This document shows, in pieces, positions 55,816 to 64,000 of a stretch of DNA of 64,000 nt. Under the pieces are notes generated by a model, which worked only from the letters and a program-made list of their open reading frames with translations, did no database searches and had not been told where the DNA came from. The translations under genes and the position numbers were made by a program. The stretch comes from Corythucha ciliata (Eukaryota; Arthropoda; Insecta; Hemiptera; Tingidae), in NCBI GenBank assembly GCA_038030265.1, contig CM075940.1, positions 28,124,940-28,188,939 of the forward strand. The letters are read 5' to 3'. Every line of letters begins with the position of its first letter. Position 1 is the first letter of the stretch.

Positions 55816-58332
55816 CAGTGCCGGCCTTAGACATTATGCGCCCCCAGGCGAATGTTTCACCAGCGCCCCTTGAAGTCACCGTTCAGATTAAGCCGTGATT
55901 TGGCGTTTTCTCCACGTTAACCGCGAATTATCGTTTTTTCAACACTTCAATTTTATCGTCGAATTTGATATTTTTCCCCATTTTAGCCGTGAACAAGCGA
56001 TTTGTCTCCATTTTAGCCGCGGATTTCTGATTTTGCTTAATCTTTGACGTAAACTAGCACTTCTTTCTAATTGGCCACGAAGTTGCCTCCGGAAACCTCG
56101 GCTTGTCATTTTCTCAATTTTCTTTTAATTAGCAAATTTTCTCAAATTAACCCCTAATTAGCCATTTATCTTGATTATGACCGCACATTAGTGTTTTTCC
56201 TCATTTTAGCCGTTAAAATTATAGATTTTTCTACATTTTAGCCACGAATTAGAGTTTTTCCCAATTTTCTTCTCGAATTACCCGTGAATTGGCTGTGGAC
56301 TAGCTTTTTTTCACTTTCTGGCACACAGTTACCTTCAGAAGCAGCGAATTTGACGTTTCCTCCATTTGATCCGCGATTTAGCCCTCACATCAGCGCTTCT
56401 TCTCAATTTTATCGGTGAATTCGACATGGATTAGCGATTTTACACCATTTTAGCTGTGAATTATCGATTTTTCTGCGATGAGCCATTTTTCTCAATTTCA
56501 TCCTTGAAATAGCACTTTTTCTTTATTTTAACTTCAAATTTAGCGATTTTTTTTCGCTGTTAGCTATGAATTAGCGCTTTTTCTCAGTTTGAGTCACGAA
56601 CTTGCTTTCAGAAGCCGAAAATTGTCGTTTCCCAACCTTCTAGCCTCTAATTAGCGATTTTCTGTACTTTATACGCGGAATCTATAAGGAAACTTTAGCC
56701 GCGAAGCAGCTAAGTATTTTTATTAATTTTAGCCGTCATTTAGCACTTTTTCTCACGTCAGTCCGCGAATCAGTAGCGTGCAGGGATAGGGTGGAGGGGA
56801 CCCCCGAAAAGCTTAAATGTGGCAAAATGAGGATTTTTAGGTTCTATGTATGTATAGGTACGTGAAAACGAGTTTTTGGCATGCGGTTGGACAGCGATAT
56901 TGGCTCCTTTCGGCGATTTTCAATCCATCCGACCCAGGACGGAATGGGACGTTGCAGGTGATCAGCAAACAGTGTAGATGAATATTCGATTCAGCTCACA
57001 GAAGCGCTATTGTGAAGGCTCAAATTGAAAGCAAACGTGGCCTTCTTTGGGTAACTTCACGGCTAAAATAAATAAAATGCGCTGCTCCCAATTTTTTTTT
57101 TTGTCCTTGAGCGGATGACGACTCAACAAAATGTTGGGGAAAAGCGCTAATGTTCGTGGCCAAAACGGTCGAAAAGCGTTCATTCGCGGTATCTCAATGA
57201 AACACCCAGAGAGAAATCGAGAAAAAATCGTTGATTCGCGGTGTCTAGTTGCCACTTTATGGCTAAAATGAATAAAAAACGCTAATTTGCTGTTGGTACA
57301 ATTCAGACGTGGCACACTTTTTGCTTTACAGCAAGCGCTAAAAGGCAAGAAACACCGCTAAAGCTATAGAATAGAAAAACACCCTAATTCGGGGCTAAAA
57401 TTGAGGAAAATGACAAATTTGCAATTAAAATTGCAAAAAATCGCCCGTTCGCGGATAAAATAGTGAAAAGCCAGCTAATTTTTCGTAAAATGCTAATTCA
57501 CGACTGGAATTAAGAAGAATGGCTAATTAGCTGCTAAAATTGGGACAAACACTAATCCATGGCAAAAATTGATAAAAATAGCTAATTCTCTAATGAAATT
57601 GACAAAAAGCTCTACTTAGCGGTTAAACTAGGAAACAATCCTATTTCGCGGACTCAGCTGAAAAGAATCGCTAATTAATGTGGAGCTAAAATTATGGAAA
57701 ATTCGATAATTTGCGGATAAAGAATAGAAAAAACGTTAATTCGCGGATAAAAATAAAAAACCAGCTAATTCACGGCTAAAATTGAGAAAAACGACCAAAA
57801 TTTAGTAATGACGCTGACTCGCGGCTAAAATTTATGAAAAAAGAAATCCGTAGCTTCTGAAGGCAAATTCGGGACTAAAACTGAGAAAAAGCTTTAGTCC
57901 ATAGCTGAAAGTTGAAAAAAAAAGGTTAATGCGGGGCAAAAATAGTTCATAAACCGCTAATTTGCGGACAATATTGAGAAAAATCAGTAATTAGCGTGGC
58001 TGAAATTAATAAAAAACGCTATACTTGCAGCTCAAAGTTCTAATTCACTGCTGAAAAGGTTAAAAGTCGTTAATTTGCTGCAAAAATCGGGAAGAACTTC
58101 AATTCATGGCAAAAATTGAGAAAAATCGCTAACATGGGTTAAAAACGCTACTTTGCGGTTAAACTTGAGGAAAATCACCAATTCGCGGTTAAAGTGCAGT
58201 GGAAAAGCTCTGTCAATCACGGCTTAATCCAGTCCAGCGCCCCCCCCCCCATCATCATTTGATCGACGCGCCCCTTATGACATGGCGCCCCCGGCCAGTC
58301 GGCCGACTCTCCCAACCTTAAAGCCGGCACTG
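55816..58332. mobile_element. Foldback-like hAT element made of two inverted R1 arrays
   Basis: The flanks are TTCATGAG (55808-55815) and TTTATGAG (58333-58340), seven of eight alike. The ends are CAGTGCCGGCCTTA on the left and, inverted, CAGTGCCGGCTTTA on the right, both followed by GCGCCCC-rich subterminal DNA. The left arm (55880-56775) is R1 in sense orientation and the right arm (57005-58215) is R1 in reverse, around a centre of about 230 bases. There is no ORF. A transcript would fold into a long, imperfect hairpin. Confidence 0.9.
56802..56943. repeat. Dispersed ~140-bp segment, copy 2
   Basis: Matches 48568-48710 (CCCCGAAAAGCTTAAATGTG, then AATGAGGATTTTTAGGTT, then GACAGCGATATTGGCTCC). 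It forms the centre between the two R1 arms. The preceding CAGTAGCGTGCAGGGATAGG looks like a hAT end, so the centre may be a further tiny insertion. Confidence 0.7.
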
Positions 58333-58949
58333 TTTATGAGTCTTCTGAGCCATGGTCAACCAAGAAATACAGGCGGTTCCAGCCTGACACGCAGCAGAGT
58401 AGGCGCTAGTGCAGTGGCCCTTAAACGGTCCAGAAATGAATATTTCGCGTCATAATCGCTGGTATCAGCCGATATGTTCTCGAATCTACGGTCACTGGTA
58501 CGAGCACTAGTTAGGAAAAAGCGCTGAAAAACACAAACCCGAAAGTGTGGTTGGCACGGTGTCTTCAGTCTTGGAAAGCGTCCATGGATCCCATGGATGG
58601 GGCTTTTTTTCGAGATAGTTCGTAGCAAGACCCCCAAGCTGCCCAGCGAGGTCCATGTGTATCGGGATTCTTCCTTGGATTTCAGAGCTATCCATGGGAA
58701 AGTTCTTGCGCCAGTGGTTAAAATCGATGGCATCACAATGAGAGCACTTTCATTGAATCTTCTTATCGAAAAGACTCAATTTTCGGATTTCCCGTGAGGA
58801 GAAACCCCGAAATATTGATAAGGTTGGAGCTTCACAGTTGCCCTCCTCTAGAATTTGAATTTGTATATTTTGCACAAGAAAGGCATTGATCGCATAAAAG
58901 CAAAAGTATGAAGTCTTTAAAGCGCAGACTTAGTGGTCCAGCTGATCAC

Positions 58950-59900
58950 TCCCAGATATTCGACGAAGCATAGCGAAAATAAACCAAGCAGCCAACCAGC
59001 AATAAACCAAGTTTCCAGATTTCACCCACTAAAATTCGAATTTCCTGTGTCTTTTGTGCTGAAAACCAAATTTCGCAGGGTGGCCTAATCCAAAGCCACT
59101 TTCGTGGTTGCCGTACTATAAAAATCCATTTTCACAGCTCTGCCTCACTAAAAATGCAATTTCTCGGATTTTGATCACTAAAATCACAAGTTCTCTTGCC
59201 GAAAAATTAATCATTTTCCTGGATCTGGCTCACTGAAAAACGAATTTTCTTGGATTTCGATTTCTAAAAACCAATTTTGCGGATTTTTCTCACTAATAAG
59301 AAATGTGTCGAGCCCACTAAAAACTCAATTCACCGATTTTTGTTGTTAATAAACAAAAAGGTGCGCTGAAAATTCAGGGACCGCTGTCGCAGATTTTACG
59401 CACTACTGGGTTGGCCCACTAAAAAACTCATTTTTGAGAGTTCACTCCCTAAAACATAAATATTGCTTATTTTTGTTGCCCCCCCCCCCCAAAAAAAAAC
59501 ATTTTCCTGGATCTCGCTCAATGAAATGAAAATCCTCAAATTTCGCTCACTAAAAACCATATATTTGTGGATATTTTCGCGTGTCGAGTTCACTAAACCA
59601 CAAATATCGCTTATTTAGATGTCGCTGACAAACCAATTTCGCGGGGCAGCTCAATCCAGAGTCCGAATTCGCTGAATTCTTCGCACTAAAACCATTTTCG
59701 CAGGTTTTACTCACCCAAAAATCAATTTCTTCAATTTCGCTATGTAAAATACCAAATTTCGTTCACTAAAATACCAAATTTCGCAGATTTTTTGCCGCAA
59801 AAATTGTTTTTTCCCGAATCTGGCTTAAAGTAAAATAAATTTTTCGATTTCTCGGATTTTACTCACTCATTCGCCAGTAAACCAATTTTCGCATGGGTGG
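58950..59900. repeat. R5 array
   Basis: About 25 units of 30-45 bases, such as ATTTCGCGGATTTTTCTCAC and CACTAAAAACCAATTTTGCG, inside the 5.1-kb hAT. A C-tract of 11 bases lies at about 59480. Confidence 0.82.
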
Positions 59901-60179
59901 CCCGAGTCAGATCGGTCTCTGAATTGCGGGGTCACCCGTGCGAAAAATTGGTTTGCCGGCAACGAAAATCGCTGAAATGTCTTTTTCAGTGAGCAAAATC
60001 CCAGAAATGTATGATGCGTGAAATGTCACGTCTAGGTCAAAATGTCACGTCAAGGAAACCGTCAGATGAGTGAGAGAAAAACAGTTCCGAATCGGCCGCG
60101 AGACACAAATGCCCCCCCCCCCACCCTACCCATTTTGTGGGTAAAACGCAACATTGGGGGAAACACTCACGCGAATCGC

Positions 60180-60560
60180 CAATTTCAAGGCAATAATTCT
60201 CGCGAAAAGCCATGTCAAGGTCAACATTTATGCACAACGCCTCACCAAAAGGGCAATTTCATGGTGTAATTGTCCATTTCATAAGAAAACATTGTCTGTT
60301 TTATGAGAAAACTTGCAATTTCATGGTAATTCTTAAGCTTATGAGCTAATGATTGATTTTATGAGGGAAATTTAAATTTTATAAGGAAATTGTTGGTTTC
60401 AATAGGAAATTGTAAATTTTGTGTGGAAATCGAACATTTTCTCGTTAATTTATGATGAAGTTGTGAGTTTCAAGAGGAAATTGTCAGTTTTATTTAGTGA
60501 TTTTTTGTCAAATTCATGAAAAAATTGTCGATTTGAAGCAGAAATAGTAATTTAAAGCAG
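60180..60560. repeat. R9 array
   Basis: About 14 degenerate units of 24-30 bases, such as TTTTATGAGGAAATTG and AATTTCATGGTAATT. Confidence 0.75.
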
Positions 60561-60965
60561 AAATTGTTTTGTGGTTAGACCAAAAATGGGTCTTTTTTTT
60601 CCAAGTTTCACTGTGGCCTTAATTCAAGAAAGCTCTCGATTATGTGGACACCGTGTGTGGAAAAATTCCTAGGGCTCTTTATGCACAGCCCTACTGTTGC
60701 ATCACAGTGATAACCTCTTCAACGGCTCTGCTGGCGGGCTGACTGGCTCTGGATCCGCACCTGCAAGACTGGATATTGAAGTTGCTCAAATCTTGAGGCT
60801 TCGAAAGAGCTCGATCGCCTACTCTCAGGATCTTAGATTTCGTTATTATCAAGAACACGCTATACTCGGCATTCCGAACCCCAACGTGGCTATAAAGAAA
60901 GCCCTAACACCAATGCTCTTGATGAGGATGGAGGGGCTATTTAGGCGAACTGGTGAAGTACTTAC

Positions 60966-61117
60966 GCTATCCGGTTTACTGGAGAGTTTTTTTCCGTCCC
61001 GCCACCACGTTATCACGGCCGACGGCCTAGAACCATAGCTTTGGCACTCGATTTCATATTCTCGGCCGGCTGATAGAGGCTGGTACTGCGTTATTATTGT
61101 CACAGATAATGGTTTCA
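60966..61117 (-). CDS. Sidestep-like Ig domain, first half (first exon in window)
   Basis: The acceptor TTTTTTTTTTTTCAG precedes 61117 and the donor GTAAGTAC follows GATAGC at 60966. The exon starts two bases into a codon, so an upstream exon exists beyond it, and ends in phase 0. It reads KPLSVTIITQYQPLSAGREY, then EIECQSYGSRPSAVITWWRD and GKKLSSKPDS. YEIEC is the B-strand cysteine and ITWW the core tryptophan of an Ig fold. The phrase PLSAGR.YE.EC...GSRP.AVITWW is, from family knowledge, one of the most conserved stretches of Sidestep proteins. Confidence 0.94.
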
Positions 61118-62320
61118 CTGAAAAAAAAAAAAAGACAACACTGCATTACTCAGTTTTAACATCACTCAATTGTGGCACACAAAAACATAATTCATATCGA
61201 AAAATACGGCCGTCTTCACTAAAGTGGGGGCCCGGGACATTGGGCCCCCACTGTGGTGAGGAGGGTGCATGATCACTTTCCCATGTGGGGTTCACGTGGT
61301 TTCAAATTAGAATTTCAGAAGTAACTACTTTAGGTAAAAGTTCTGTGACGTCCGGGTAAAAAGGTACCTACGTATTTAAAGAAAATTTTTATAATTTTTG
61401 AGAAATATCGATATAAATAAACCAATTTCTCGGATTTCGCACTGTTAAAATTTAAATTCTGTAGATTGTCTCGCCAAAAAGACATTTTCGTGGGCCTGCC
61501 AATTTTCCAGCAAAACGTTTGACGGTCAACAACCGTTTATACGTGCTAATAAAGTTTCTGGGGTCGACTTCACGATTTCCCGCGCCAAGGTAAAAAAATC
61601 GCGCGGGAAAATATTTTTAATTAATTTTTAAAGTAATGAGTTTCGCGATGGAGGGGGTTTCGACAGAAGTGACCTTGTGACGTCAATACCGCTAGCGTGT
61701 TTTGACAGTTGACAGGCTTATCACAAGCAACCGAACCTTAAACGCTGGTTTCAGTGCTCTTCAACTGAGTACATATGTTCGGATGCAACAAGGAACACAA
61801 CATTTTAGTGCATTAAATTTTTCTGACGAAATAGGACAATAAATTGGAACACAGCACACCAAAACAAAACAGCGAAGCAATGATCGTGCAAGTTGTTTCA
61901 AACAGTAAGGTTCTATGATGGTTGCAGTGATACTGGATGAGGGATGAAGCGGTTGGGCAGATGGTTGGTGACGTGCCTGAGAGAGGTTGGTTGGCGGTTG
62001 TGACGTCACATTTCCAACCCTCGTCCGAGTCGATCAGCTGGTAATTCACGGATGTTTTAAAATTCAATTAAAAATCGCTGCCTGCACCTATTGAGTTGCG
62101 GTTTTCACCATTCTCTTTTGGTTTAGCACCACTCTCGACTGAGAACGAAAAAATAAGAAAAAAATTCATGCAAGTTCTTCATTGGTGAACTACCGACTTT
62201 TCTTACTGACGACTAATCCCCGAATGCCTGCAATAGGAATTGGGCTGTATCTGACTTGTTCGCACGTGAAGCTGCCCACCTGTACATCAAACGCTGGCTA
62301 CACCCTTGCCCTGAGCTATT
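61118..62320 (-). other. Intron sequence upstream of the first visible exon
   Basis: Unique-looking DNA with a 10-bp GC-rich hairpin at 61224-61251 and a short inverted repeat TTCCCGCGC/GCGCGGGAA near 61587-61618. No Ig-coding sequence with splice signals was found on the minus strand, so the next exon upstream is beyond 64000. Confidence 0.6.
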
Positions 62321-62324
62321 TTTC

Positions 62325-62410
62325 CACTTTTAGCCAAGAATTAGCGTTTTTTAAAATCCATTTTAGTCGCGAATGAGCTATCCTCAATTTTATTAATTAG
62401 CAGCTTTCTA
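62325..62410. repeat. Short R1 block, sense orientation
   Basis: Three units (TTTTTCCACTTTTAGCCAAG, AATTAGCG, TCGCGAATGAGC). The preceding 80-90 bases resemble those before the R1 array at 18835. Confidence 0.7.
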
Positions 62411-62574
62411 AATTCACCTATACAGCGACAGCGATCAGTGCGTGACTGCGATTAATTTCATTCTCGGGGGAAGAAGGTGTAATTTAGTTTGAAACACTAT
62501 ATTTAAAGATTACACGTTGGTAATTAAAAATAAATAAAGAAAGAACGCGGTTTTCATGTGTATTGCGGATGTTT

Positions 62575-63079
62575 TTAATCATTCGTGTCAGAAGAATACA
62601 ATATTCCGGGAGCTCGGCTTGGGTCAAAAATTATTTCGTCGACGAGCTCCCAGCAAATTCTATTTTCCTGATCGTTGGGGACCAAATTTGTCAAAAACGA
62701 CGATGTTGCCCCTTTTTTCAAGCGTAATTTTTCGATTTGATTTTCGATCATTCGTATTAGGAGAATATAATGCGTTAGGAGCTAGGCACTGGAAAAGGTT
62801 TCTCCTCGTGGTGGTTTGGTCTAAATGTGCATAAAATTCCAAGTCGTTTTTATGCCTTCGAAATGTGCCCAAATTGCTCTCGGGCACCCATGGAAATTCC
62901 CACCACTCGAACCAATTAGCACTCTAGAAAACGTTCGGAATCGATTAAACCACGTTTTTTAATTTGTTTTTAGACAAAATCCATACACATTTTATTCTCC
63001 GGGTCAAAAACGACGATTTCGCCCCTTTTTTTCAAGTGTAACGTGGCGATTTTCGATCTTTCTTATTAGGAGAATACAA
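62575..63079. repeat. R2 array
   Basis: Two to three GAGCTC-bounded units (GAGCTCCCAGCAAATTCTAT, TTAGGAGAATATAATGCG). The last one is interrupted by the hAT end at 63080. Confidence 0.82.
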
Positions 63080-63110
63080 CAGTGGTGTACCCAGGACTTT
63101 TTCTTGGGAC

Positions 63111-63165
63111 GGGTTTTCAAATTACAATTTAATTATAATACAATTAAATTGTAATTTGAAAACCC
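63111..63165. repeat. Perfect 24-bp inverted repeat
   Basis: Arms 63111-63134 (GGGTTTTCAAATTACAATTT...) and 63142-63165 are exact complements around a 7-base loop. It is followed by a smaller palindrome, ATGCACATGTTATGTGCAT. Confidence 0.92.
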
Positions 63166-63559
63166 ATGCACATGTTATGTGCATAGGCAATTTTATAATA
63201 CATAAATACAATTCAATGATTTTAAAAAATGAGTAAGGCGGGGCATTTTCTTTCGAGATACGCAAGTATTCGAGGGATTCATGTCACCCTGAGGCACAGG
63301 TGGAGACCCACGCATTGTCATTGGCGTACGCGTACCGCCCAGTCGTGCCCGGGTAGCTCACTGGGTCCGGAAAAAAAAAAAAACCGATACTTTCGGACTT
63401 CACGCCATAAAACTGCCTTGCGAATAGTCGCAGCCAAGCCACTTTATAAGGCGAGCGAGCTAGCACGAGCGAGTATTGTTGTAACCGTTAGCGGAGGGGG
63501 GGGGGAGGTGTGGAGAGTCAATCAGTCCATAAGGTTGGCACGGTCCTATTAAGTGTGGG

Positions 63560-64000
63560 AGGGGGTCAGTTCAATCGATTTTAAGGCGCTAATAGTCAAT
63601 TCATCTATTAAGGGCGCGAATATTTGGCCATTTTTTGGGGCGCAGCATGGCACCAATCGTCATTTAAGCCATCTACAAGGCGTAAATGATCAGCTCAGAT
63701 ATTTTTAGCCACGAATTTCTCCCCGCTGTTTTCAAGGCGCGGAGGATCAGTTTTTTTGGGTGCTGACAGCCGCACTTTAAAGACGCAGACCTCGCAGACA
63801 GAGTCTGTAGCCTCTGTAGGGCGCAAATGATCAGTTTGGCTAATTTTTGAACCGTAAATTTCTGGTAAGAGTATGCCATTTTTAGGGCTTAAATAGCCAG
63901 TTTTGCTATTGTTAGACAACGAATCGTCAGTTTAGACATTTTCAGGGCACGAAGATTCAGTTTGGCCATTTTTGACGCGCGATAACGGTTGATTTTGCCA
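63560..64000. repeat. R3 array, reverse orientation
   Basis: About 14 units such as GGGCGC.AAT..TCAGTTTGGCCATTTTT, within the hAT body, continuing past the end of the window. Confidence 0.78.

Larger units (their letters stand above)
55670..60763. mobile_element. hAT element, 5.1 kb, containing a second hAT
   Basis: The flanks are CAAGACCG (55662-55669) and CAAGACTG (60764-60771), seven of eight alike. The ends are CAGTGGCGGATCTA on the left and, inverted, CAGGTGCGGATCCA on the right. The left zone has the GGGGCC palindromes often seen near such ends (GGGGCCGTAGGGGCCATGGC). The body includes R5 (58950-59900) and R9 (60180-60560) arrays and a second element at 55816-58332. Two minus-strand frames at 58356-58736 and 58507-58695 show no domain I recognise. 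Confidence 0.83.
55301..60965 (-). other. Intron 1 of the window (5.7 kb), almost wholly a nested hAT insertion
   Basis: Of 5665 bases, 5094 belong to the hAT element at 55670-60763. The remaining flanks are short: about 370 bases on the 55301 side (with a G-tract at 55381-55390) and 200 bases on the 60965 side. Without the element the intron would be about 0.57 kb. Confidence 0.85.
15976..61117 (-). other. Sidestep-like Ig-superfamily receptor gene (3' nine exons; 5' end outside window)
   Basis: Nine exons, each with GT-AG borders on the minus strand and matching phases: 60966-61117, 55156-55300, 38139-38269, 37905-38064, 37517-37816, 32430-32726, 31756-31974, 20733-20890 and 15976-16182. 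Together they encode about 588 residues: three Ig domains, one FN3 domain, one transmembrane helix and a cytoplasmic tail ending ESCV. The phrases GSRPSAVITWW, GDSNVVQLNV, MDYGTLMCWATN and CIFHIIPAGKPDPPSNC are, from my knowledge of the family, characteristic of Sidestep proteins. These are arthropod surface receptors that pair with Beaten-path family Ig proteins in axon guidance and synapse matching. Intron sizes run from 74 bases to about 16.9 kb. Which paralogue it is cannot be told without the N-terminus and a tree. Confidence 0.9.
63080..64000. mobile_element. Left end of a hAT element running off the window
   Basis: An R2 unit breaks at GGAGAATACAA and is followed by CAGTGGTGTACCCAGGA, a hAT-type end. 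The expected 8-bp duplication would be GAATACAA (63072-63079), but the right side lies outside the window. A perfect 24-bp-arm palindrome lies 31 bases in (63111-63165). The body from about 63560 on is R3 in reverse orientation, as in other hATs here. Confidence 0.75.

Noticed and set aside
58356..58736. 126-residue minus-strand frame inside the 5.1-kb hAT
   Set aside because: I see no transposase or other domain motif, and a second overlapping frame competes with it, so neither is called a gene.
61761..62067. Minus-strand frames upstream of the first visible Ig exon, as a possible earlier exon
   Set aside because: No Ig cysteines or tryptophan, no fitting acceptor and donor, and the content does not resemble Sidestep N-terminal domains.
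63340..63372. CCGGGTAGCTCACTGGGT, like a tRNA A-box
   Set aside because: It runs directly into an A-tract with no B-box or tRNA fold; not enough for a tRNA or SINE call.

Overview
The window is animal (very probably arthropod) nuclear DNA: AT-rich, with intron-split genes, GT-AG splice sites, and a very high load of transposons and degenerate short tandem repeats. The one host gene I can support belongs to the arthropod Sidestep family of immunoglobulin cell-surface receptors. The repeat style makes me think of a hemipteran such as a whitefly, but that is only an impression and the sequence does not prove it.

Host gene. Nine exons of a sidestep-like gene lie on the minus strand from 61117 down to a stop codon at 15976. 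Phases match at every junction (phases 0,1,0,1,1,1,1,0 from the first junction to the last). In order they encode Ig (two exons), Ig (two exons), Ig (one exon), a fibronectin type III domain, a transmembrane segment, and two cytoplasmic exons ending in a PDZ-type C-terminus, ESCV. The first exons (signal peptide and N-terminal Ig domains) must lie beyond position 64000. About 1.8 kb of coding sequence is spread over 45 kb, and the introns are filled with mobile elements.

Layout. 1-7621: a decayed jockey-like non-LTR retrotransposon, broken by a 214-bp hairpin element with a 14-bp target duplication and by two hAT-type elements with 8-bp duplications. 7735-15975: repeat arrays and the 3' flank of the gene. 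15976-61117: the gene. Its introns hold (a) repeat arrays at 16.8-20.5 kb; (b) a four-level nest at 24.3-29.6 kb, a Harbinger-like element containing a hAT containing a hAT containing a hAT; (c) a second copy of one of those hATs at 33.8-36.4 kb; (d) a 4.5-kb Ty3/gypsy retrotransposon with 130-bp LTRs at 41.5-45.9 kb, inside a CCACAGC minisatellite; (e) a hAT within a hAT at 55.7-60.8 kb. The left end of another hAT starts at 63080 and runs off the window.

Repeats. At least nine families of short degenerate tandem repeats recur in both orientations. I call them R1 (AATTAGCG...TTTTCTCAATTTTAGC), R2 (about 150-200 bp, GAGCTC-bounded), R3 (AAAATGGCTAAACTGACGAT), R4 (CCAAAACTGACGATTTTA), R5 (TTCGCGGATTT...CACTAAAAA), R6 (CCACAGC), R7 (AAATTGCAAGTTTC), R8 and R9. 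Where element ends can be placed by inverted termini and target duplications, these arrays are the bodies of hAT-type elements. R2 monomers are themselves bounded by inverted arms. This repeat-bodied hAT architecture is the most unusual thing in the window.
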